From the NCBI GenBank assembly GCA_910577315.1, contig CAJTME010000003.1, forward strand, positions 1-64,000: a stretch of DNA of 64,000 bases. Reading direction: 5' to 3'. Source of the DNA: an uncultured Muribaculaceae bacterium (GTDB lineage: Bacteria; Bacteroidota; Bacteroidia; Bacteroidales; Muribaculaceae). Below are positions 58,990-64,000 of this stretch, piece after piece. The position numbers and the translations under genes are program-made. Within the stretch, counting starts at the first letter, position 1. Each line of letters opens with the position of its first letter. The notes under the pieces were generated by a model. It was given only the letters and a program-made list of their open reading frames with translations, had not been told where the DNA came from and made no database searches.

Positions 58990-59772
58990 TCAGAACATTC
59001 CCACTTTCATCAGCATCATGCCGCAGCACAGGCCTATCGACAGGCAGGCGGTGAGCACAACGGCATTCATCATACGGCCGAAGGCGCAGATATAATGGCG
59101 GTCGAGCATGTCGCTGAACGAGTTTATGAACGGAATCCCGGGGACGAGATACAGGATGCTGGTGCCGAGGGCGATGTCGGGGGTGGAGCCAAGGCTAAAC
59201 AGGCCGTCGGAGGCGGCCAGCACAGCCGACACGAACGAGCACACCACAAATATCAGGCGTACGTCGATGTGCCGCTCGGCCATGGTCTGTTTGAGCGAGA
59301 AGCCCGCAAGAGTTGCGACAAACACCACAGCCATGGCCACGAAGTCGCCCCCGAACAGCCGGCAGAACGCCGCGTTGGCCAGCGAGGCCAGCACCAGCAC
59401 TGCCCACGGATTGCTTCCGGGCGATGCCACAATCTCGCGGAAGCGGCCCATCATGCCAACGAAATCAATCTTGCCGTCGGCATAGTCCCAGCTGAGGCGG
59501 CTCAGGCGGGTGTTGATGTCAAAACTCACGGGGCGCTCGGCAGTGGTGACCAGCTGGGTGGCGCAGTCGCCGGCGGCGCGGTCGCGCACGCTCACATGGA
59601 TATGGCGTGGCAGAATCGACAGCTGCACCGCCATGCCGGCACGTTCGGCCATGCGCGTCACATTTTTCTCGAGGCGGATGCAGGTGGCTCCGCTGCCGAA
59701 CAGACACGAGGCATATTCCGCGAGAAAATCGCAGAGCTGCCTGGGGGTTGGATCAGATGTCGTCGTAGTCAT
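58990..59772 (-). CDS. Threonine/serine exporter large subunit (ThrE/DUF1212)
   Basis: A 260-residue DUF1212 protein. The start at 59772 (MTTTTSDPTPRQLCDFLAEYASCLFGSGA) keeps only a short overlap with the small gene before it. The soluble N-terminal part (RLEKNVTRMAERAG; ILPRHIHVSV) is followed by five membrane segments, including YLVPGIPFINSFSDMLDRHY, the ThrE signature. It would export threonine, serine or related small amino or dicarboxylic acids with the DUF3815 partner. Confidence 0.88.
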   Translation of the reverse strand: MTTTTSDPTPRQLCDFLAEYASCLFGSGATCIRLEKNVTRMAERAGMAVQLSILPRHIHVSVRDRAAGDCATQLVTTAERPVSFDINTRLSRLSWDYADGKIDFVGMMGRFREIVASPGSNPWAVLVLASLANAAFCRLFGGDFVAMAVVFVATLAGFSLKQTMAERHIDVRLIFVVCSFVSAVLAASDGLFSLGSTPDIALGTSILYLVPGIPFINSFSDMLDRHYICAFGRMMNAVVLTACLSIGLCCGMMLMKVGMF

Positions 59773-59959
59773 TCTTAGGATCGTCGTGATAAATCTTATC
59801 GCCGGGCACATAAAGTTCCTCCCATTCATGGCCGAGGCTTACCAATTTGAAATTGCGGTGCGACTGGCGATGGTGCCTGACGTCCGTCACGATCCTTGCG
59901 ATAAAAAGGATTGCAGCCACTGCGGCTATGCAAATCCAGACAATCAATGGAGTGTTCAT
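59753..59959 (-). CDS. Small single-pass membrane protein
   Basis: A 68-residue protein: one N-terminal membrane segment (IVWICIAAVAAILFIARIV, residues 6-24) and an acidic soluble tail (DKIYHDDPKNDYDDI). Its stop overlaps the exporter start by 20 bases, so it should be co-translated with it. Function unknown. The 304-base gap before it (to rlmN) holds a weak plus-strand -7 element and nothing else that I could recognise. Confidence 0.7.
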   Translation of the reverse strand: MNTPLIVWICIAAVAAILFIARIVTDVRHHRQSHRNFKLVSLGHEWEELYVPGDKIYHDDPKNDYDDI

Positions 59960-60240
59960 TTTCGTTGCATTTAAAATTCATGCAAAGGAACAAACAAACC
60001 GGGGTCGTGGCGTTCGGTTTCGGAGGATATTTTCGATAGCTGCCATAAGCATCAACGATAGCCACCACAAAAATATAAAAAAGCGAGCGAACCAAAAAGT
60101 TCACGGCCAAGCGAACGTCCCGCAATGGCCAGGAAGCTGTAAAAATGAAAGCAACGGTCTCAAACGGGGCAACGAGCCGATTCTGTCATCTTGCTTTGCA
60201 GATTTTCCACTGGTGGTGCGGTTTTTTGGAGAAATTGTAT

Positions 60241-60248
60241 TATTTTTG
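60241..60248 (+). promoter_or_regulatory. Possible -7 element (TATTTTTG) of the rlmN operon
   Basis: TATTTTTG 15 bases before the rlmN ATG. A TTTTTTG lies only 12 bases upstream of it, so the -33 element is not canonical. Confidence 0.4.
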
Positions 60249-60263
60249 TGGAAATTTAATGTG

Positions 60264-61310
60264 ATGGACGAACAGAATCTCAAACCGCTCATCGGCCTCA
60301 CCCTGCCCGAGCTGCGCGAAGTCGCCGCCGAAGCAGGGCTTAAACCTTTTGCAGCCAAGCAAATGGCCGCATGGCTGTATGAGCGTCGCGCCACCTCGAT
60401 CGACGAGATGACCGACCTGTCGAAAGCGGGCCGCGAACGCCTTAAAGAGAAATATACGGTGGGGCTCACGACTCCCAAAGCCGAGGCGCGCAGCAATGAC
60501 GGCACCGTGAAATACCTTTTTGACGGTGCCGGCGGACGCGATGTCGAGGCTGTCTTCATCCCCGACAAGGACCGTGCCACGCTGTGTGTGTCGTCGCAGG
60601 CCGGCTGCCGCATGGGCTGCACGTTCTGCATGACGGGACGGCAGGGATTCCACGGACAGCTCACCACAGCACAGATCATCAATCAGGTGCTGGCCATTCC
60701 CGAGTCGGAACGCCTCACCAACCTGGTGTTCATGGGCATGGGGGAACCGACCGACAACCTCCAAGCCGTCATGAAGGCCATAGAAATCCTGACCGAGCCC
60801 TGGGGCCTGGCATGGAGCCCGAAGCGCATAACCGTGTCTTCGATCGGCAACCTCAGCGGCCTCAAGACCCTGCTCGACTCCACCAAGGTGCATATCGCCA
60901 TCAGCGTCCACTCGCCATTTCCGTCGGAACGCGAGGGAATCATGCCGGTCGAGCGGGCTTTCCCGGTGCGCAAGGTCATGGAACTACTCCACCGCTACGA
61001 CTTCGCCCACCAGCGGCGCCTGTCGGTAGAATACATCATGTGGCGCGGATTCAACGACGACCGCGCCCATGCCGACGCACTGGCGCGGCTGCTGCGCGGC
61101 ACCGACTCGCGCGTCAACCTCATCCGCTTCCACGCAATTCCGGGCGTGACCCGCGAACCGGCCACAAGGGAGACCATGGAGGAATTCCGCGACCGCCTGA
61201 ACGCCCTGGGCGTCACGGCCACTATCCGTGCCTCGCGCGGCGAGGACATCGAGGCCGCCTGCGGCATGCTCGCCGGAAAAGACCGCGCCAACCAACCTGG
61301 AACAAACTGA
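60264..61310 (+). CDS. rlmN: Dual-specificity RNA methyltransferase RlmN
   Basis: A radical-SAM enzyme of 348 residues that methylates C2 of A2503 in 23S rRNA and A37 in some tRNAs. The start at 60264 (MDEQNLKPLIGLTLPELREV) is where homology begins. The iron-sulfur motif C-x3-C-x2-C is in QAGCRMGCTFCMTG (about residues 113-126), and NLVFMGMGEP, the second catalytic Cys region near the C-terminus (EDIEAACGML) and TIRASRGEDI are present. It lies 11 bases upstream of pdxA. Confidence 0.95.
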   Translation: MDEQNLKPLIGLTLPELREVAAEAGLKPFAAKQMAAWLYERRATSIDEMTDLSKAGRERLKEKYTVGLTTPKAEARSNDGTVKYLFDGAGGRDVEAVFIPDKDRATLCVSSQAGCRMGCTFCMTGRQGFHGQLTTAQIINQVLAIPESERLTNLVFMGMGEPTDNLQAVMKAIEILTEPWGLAWSPKRITVSSIGNLSGLKTLLDSTKVHIAISVHSPFPSEREGIMPVERAFPVRKVMELLHRYDFAHQRRLSVEYIMWRGFNDDRAHADALARLLRGTDSRVNLIRFHAIPGVTREPATRETMEEFRDRLNALGVTATIRASRGEDIEAACGMLAGKDRANQPGTN

Positions 61311-61321
61311 ACATCAACAAT

Positions 61322-62413
61322 ATGTCAAGAAAAATAAGAGTGGGAATCACCCACGGCGACATCAACGGCGTAGGATACGAAATCATCCTCAAGGTTCTTG
61401 AAGACGAGCGTATCCTGGAACTGTGCACCCCGGTGGTGTACGGGTCGGCCAAACTTGCCGCCAACTACCGCAAGAGCCTCGGGCTGGGAAACATCCCGTT
61501 CAACCAGATTGAAACCGCCGACGAGGCCAAGGAAGGCACCAACAACATTGTCAATGTGGTGCCAGAAGAGATGCGGGCTGAACCGGGCGTCTCGTCGCAG
61601 GAGGCCGGAAAGGCCGCGCTGGTGGCCCTCGAGCGTGCCGTCGCCGACATCAAGAACGGCGACATCGACGTGCTGGTCACCGCGCCAATCAACAAGGCAA
61701 ACATACAGAGCAAGGAATTTCATTTTCCCGGCCACACCGAATATCTCGAGGCAGCCGCTTCGGACGACAGCCCGGCCAAAGCCCTGATGATATTGTGCAA
61801 CGATTCGATGCGCGTGGCGCTGATGACCACCCATATGCCCCTCGGAAAAGTGCCCGAGGCAATCACCAAGGAAGAAATCGTCGCCAAACTCGAGCTGTTC
61901 AACCGCTCGCTCCACCGCGATTTCGGCATACACTCGCCCCGCATCGCAGTGCTGTCGCTCAATCCCCACGCCGGTGATTCGGGACTGCTCGGCACCGAGG
62001 AACAGGACATCATCATTCCCGCAATCAACGAAGCCCGCGAGCGCAAGATAATGGCGTTCGGCCCGTATGCAGCCGACGGATTTTTCGGCGCGGGACGCTT
62101 CGTGAAATTCGACGGCATCCTGGCTATGTACCACGACCAGGGCCTCGCTCCGTTCAAGGCCATCGCAATGGAATCGGGCATCAACTTCACCGCCGGGCTC
62201 CCGTTCGTGCGCACATCGCCCGACCACGGCACCGGCTATGACATCGCAGGCCGCGGCGAGGCGTCGCCCGAGTCGATGCGGTCGGCCATCTACGCCGCCA
62301 TCGACATCTGGCGCAACCGCCGCTGTGACGACGAAGCCCACCGCTCGCCGCTGCGCAAGCAATACCGCGAGAAAGGCTCGGACAACGTTGTTCTTGACTT
62401 ATCAGGCGAATGA
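61322..62413 (+). CDS. pdxA: 4-hydroxythreonine-4-phosphate dehydrogenase
   Basis: A 363-residue NAD-dependent dehydrogenase of pyridoxal phosphate synthesis. It starts MSRKIRVGITHGDINGVGYE, with metal-ligand His in FHFPGHTEYLE, LNPHAGDSGLLGTEE and AMYHDQGLAPFKA, and has TSPDHGTGYDIAG. Length is slightly longer than E. coli PdxA (329). The downstream peptidase gene starts within its stop codon (ATGATGA). Confidence 0.94.
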   Translation: MSRKIRVGITHGDINGVGYEIILKVLEDERILELCTPVVYGSAKLAANYRKSLGLGNIPFNQIETADEAKEGTNNIVNVVPEEMRAEPGVSSQEAGKAALVALERAVADIKNGDIDVLVTAPINKANIQSKEFHFPGHTEYLEAAASDDSPAKALMILCNDSMRVALMTTHMPLGKVPEAITKEEIVAKLELFNRSLHRDFGIHSPRIAVLSLNPHAGDSGLLGTEEQDIIIPAINEARERKIMAFGPYAADGFFGAGRFVKFDGILAMYHDQGLAPFKAIAMESGINFTAGLPFVRTSPDHGTGYDIAGRGEASPESMRSAIYAAIDIWRNRRCDDEAHRSPLRKQYREKGSDNVVLDLSGE

Positions 62414-63411
62414 TGAAAGTGTTGACCACCATCATATCAGCTGCCGCAATCATGCTCGGTTCATCCTGCTCGGGAGGCTCGGCCTCGGCCGAGACGAAAG
62501 CCGCAGCCGAAACGTTCACCGAACAGGGAGCCTTCTCGGCGGACTCAGCTTTCAGCTACGTGAAAGCGCAGACTGCCATGGGTCCGCGCGTGCCAGGCAG
62601 CGAGGCTCATTCGGCCTGCGGCGACTGGCTCGCATCGCGCCTTAAAGATTTCGGAGCCGACACCGTCAGCATCACCGGGACGCCCGTCAAGGCGTGGGAC
62701 GGCACCACCCTGCCCGTCCGCAACGTCTTTGCGCGGTATAACGCCGACGCCACCACCCGCATCCTGCTGGTGGCGCATTACGACACACGTCCCTGGGCTG
62801 ACCATGACCCCGACCCGTCCAAGCGCCTGACGCCTATCGACGGAGCCAATGACGGCGCGAGCGGCGTCGGCGTACTGCTCGAAGTTGCCCGCAACCTTGG
62901 CATGAAGCGCCCCGAAATCGGGGTTGACATATTGCTGACGGACTGCGAGGACTATGGCGCCCGCGACGACGCCCAGGTTGCCGATTCGGAGGCGACATGG
63001 TGTCTCGGCACGCAGCAGTTTGTCGAAAACCTCCCCTATACCGCCGCAACGATGCCACGCCTGGGAATCCTCCTCGACATGGTCGGCGGCAAGGACGCGA
63101 AATTCCATCAGGAATATTTCTCGGCCAACTATGCTCCGCAGCCTACCGCGCGGGTATGGGCAATGGCGAAAAAGATGGGGCTGGGCGAGCGCTTCCCAAT
63201 GAGCATCGGCGGCGCCATCACCGACGACCACATCCCCCTGCTACGCGCCGGAATTCCCACCACCGACATAATCGAGTGCGCCAATCCGTCGACCGGTTCG
63301 TTCAACCCGACATGGCACACACTCGCCGACAATATCGACAACATAGACCCCGCAACCTTAGCCGCCGCAGGCCGGGTTGTGCTTAACGTAATATACACCG
63401 AGAAACCATGA
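62410..63411 (+). CDS. M28-family metallopeptidase / glutaminyl cyclase-like lipoprotein
   Basis: A 333-residue exported lipoprotein (signal VLTTIISAAAIMLGSSC with a lipobox Cys). The zinc site is of the glutaminyl cyclase-like M28 type: LLVAHYDTRPWADHD, GANDGASGVGVLLEV (Asp), LTDCEDYGA (Glu) and TDDHIPLLRAGIP (His). Such proteins in Bacteroidetes cyclise N-terminal Gln of periplasmic or surface proteins or act as aminopeptidases. Two ATG starts (62410, 62413) are possible; both overlap pdxA. Confidence 0.9.
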   Translation: MMKVLTTIISAAAIMLGSSCSGGSASAETKAAAETFTEQGAFSADSAFSYVKAQTAMGPRVPGSEAHSACGDWLASRLKDFGADTVSITGTPVKAWDGTTLPVRNVFARYNADATTRILLVAHYDTRPWADHDPDPSKRLTPIDGANDGASGVGVLLEVARNLGMKRPEIGVDILLTDCEDYGARDDAQVADSEATWCLGTQQFVENLPYTAATMPRLGILLDMVGGKDAKFHQEYFSANYAPQPTARVWAMAKKMGLGERFPMSIGGAITDDHIPLLRAGIPTTDIIECANPSTGSFNPTWHTLADNIDNIDPATLAAAGRVVLNVIYTEKP

Positions 63412-63836
63412 CAATCGAAGATAAACAGAAAGAAATAACCGAGGAATTCGCCGACATCGAGGACTGGCTCGACCGCTATGCGCAGATAATCGACCTCGGC
63501 AACGAGCTGCCCCCGATTGACGAGAGCGTCAAGACCCCCGAGCATCTAATCGAGGGCTGCCAGAGCCGCGTATGGCTCGACGCAAGCCTCGACGACGAGG
63601 GCAAGGTGCATTTCCGCGCCGATTCCGACGCCATCATCGTCAAGGGCATAATCTCATTGCTCATCAGCGTCCTCGACGGCCATACGCCACAGGAGATTCT
63701 CGACGCCGACCTACATTTCATAAATGACATCGGCCTTGGCGAGCACCTGTCGCCCACCCGTTCCAACGGTCTGCTGGCAATGGTCAAGCAAATGCGCATG
63801 TACGCACTCGCCTTCAAGACGATGCACGATGCATGA
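63408..63836 (+). CDS. sufE: SufE-family sulfur acceptor
   Basis: A 142-residue SufE protein that takes persulfide from the cysteine desulfurase SufS for Fe-S cluster assembly. The sulfur-carrying Cys51 is in HLIEGCQSRVWL, the same position as in E. coli; DRYAQIIDLGNELPP and LGEHLSPTRSNGLLAMVKQM complete the family pattern. The start overlaps the peptidase stop (ATGA). The final residues (KTMHDA) and the stop are encoded by the family B repeat. Confidence 0.94.
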   Translation: MTIEDKQKEITEEFADIEDWLDRYAQIIDLGNELPPIDESVKTPEHLIEGCQSRVWLDASLDDEGKVHFRADSDAIIVKGIISLLISVLDGHTPQEILDADLHFINDIGLGEHLSPTRSNGLLAMVKQMRMYALAFKTMHDA

Positions 63837-63879
63837 TGCACAATTCATGATGCACAATTCATGATGCACGATGCACGAT
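63819..63879. repeat. Heptanucleotide repeat, family B, copy 2
   Basis: Units such as TGCACGA, TGCATGA, TGCACAA and TTCATGA run from within the sufE end across the gap. Directly joined to a family A copy. Confidence 0.8.
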
Positions 63880-63881
63880 TA

Positions 63882-63927
63882 ATTCCTAATTCCTAATTTC
63901 TAACTTCTAATTCCCAATTTCTAATTC
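63882..63927. repeat. Heptanucleotide repeat, family A, copy 5
   Basis: AATTCCT, AATTTCT, AACTTCT and AATTCCC units between sufE and the transporter gene, adjoining the family B repeat. Confidence 0.8.
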
Positions 63928-63956
63928 ACATTTTAACCTCCATACACAATAATCCT

Positions 63957-64000
63957 ATGTTTAAAAACCAACCAAAGGGTCTTATTCCCGCCGCGTTGAG
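63957..64000 (+). CDS. POT-family peptide MFS transporter (partial, 5' end)
   Basis: The window ends 14 codons into a frame that begins MFKNQPKGLIPAAL. Proton-dependent oligopeptide transporters of Bacteroidales start in just this way (MFKNHPKGL..AL.NMGERFG). Too little sequence is present for more; the rest lies beyond the window. Confidence 0.6.
   Translation, partial: MFKNQPKGLIPAAL

Noticed and set aside
60584..61321. N-terminal extension of the pdxA frame
   Set aside because: It runs through rlmN in another frame; PdxA similarity begins at the ATG at 61322.
1..64000. CRISPR arrays, rRNA genes, insertion sequences with transposase
   Set aside because: No regularly spaced direct repeats with unique spacers, no rRNA sequence and no transposase motif were seen.

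Overview
The window looks like a chromosomal segment of a moderately GC-rich Bacteroidales bacterium, most likely a gut Muribaculaceae-type organism (family-level placement is inference). Signs are: promoters of the Bacteroidetes type (TTTG, 19-20 bases, TAnnTTTG) in front of many genes with no consistent Shine-Dalgarno; a TonB receptor paired with a DUF4249 lipoprotein; a GH97 glycosidase; a very large secreted protein with a type IX-like C-terminal tail; and the DUF177-rpmF-fabH-era-der gene order.

Layout. 1-4.6 kb (+): the 3' end of one terminase-like gene, a complete phage terminase large subunit gene with no other phage genes, then an ABC transporter/GntR (YtrA-type) operon with a recognisable promoter and palindromic operator. 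4.65-11.9 kb (-): a long, tightly packed housekeeping run (phoH, purC, menG, DUF3078 barrel, two small secreted proteins, mtnN, AlbA_2/Schlafen-like protein) preceded by an SDR dehydrogenase. 12-19 kb (-): an MNT/HEPN pair abutting der, then era, a secreted protein inserted between two related hairpins, fabH, rpmF and DUF177, with a divergent membrane protein. 19.7-24 kb (-): lipoprotein, TonB receptor and DUF4249 operon whose promoter holds a nine-base homopolymer. 24-36.5 kb: RNase H, an alanine-dehydrogenase-like protein, shikimate kinase, MscL, a FadL-like porin, the 1508-residue secreted protein and MutS. 36.5-44.3 kb: DUF2156 protein, KilA-N protein, sugar acetyltransferase, a second MNT/HEPN pair, a NamZ/sodium symporter/WYL operon (peptidoglycan amino-sugar salvage), tRNA-Ala(GGC), and a decayed third MNT/HEPN pair. 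44.3-54.8 kb (-): a seven-gene type III restriction-modification island (SNF2-type helicase, unknown membrane protein, DUF4391, DUF551-like, Mod, four-helix-bundle protein, Res). 55.4-64 kb: GH97, LysR with a ThrE-type exporter, rlmN-pdxA-M28 peptidase-sufE, and the start of a POT-family peptide transporter.

The strongest unexplained signal is a set of degenerate seven-base tandem repeats. They sit at gene ends, supply the stop codons and last residues of several genes, flank the four-helix-bundle gene as inverted arms inside the restriction island, and a related palindromic form lies in frame inside both mod and the island helicase. A second recurring design is a terminator hairpin that overlaps the -33 element of the next promoter.

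All family names come from reading motifs by eye. No database or structure search was run.
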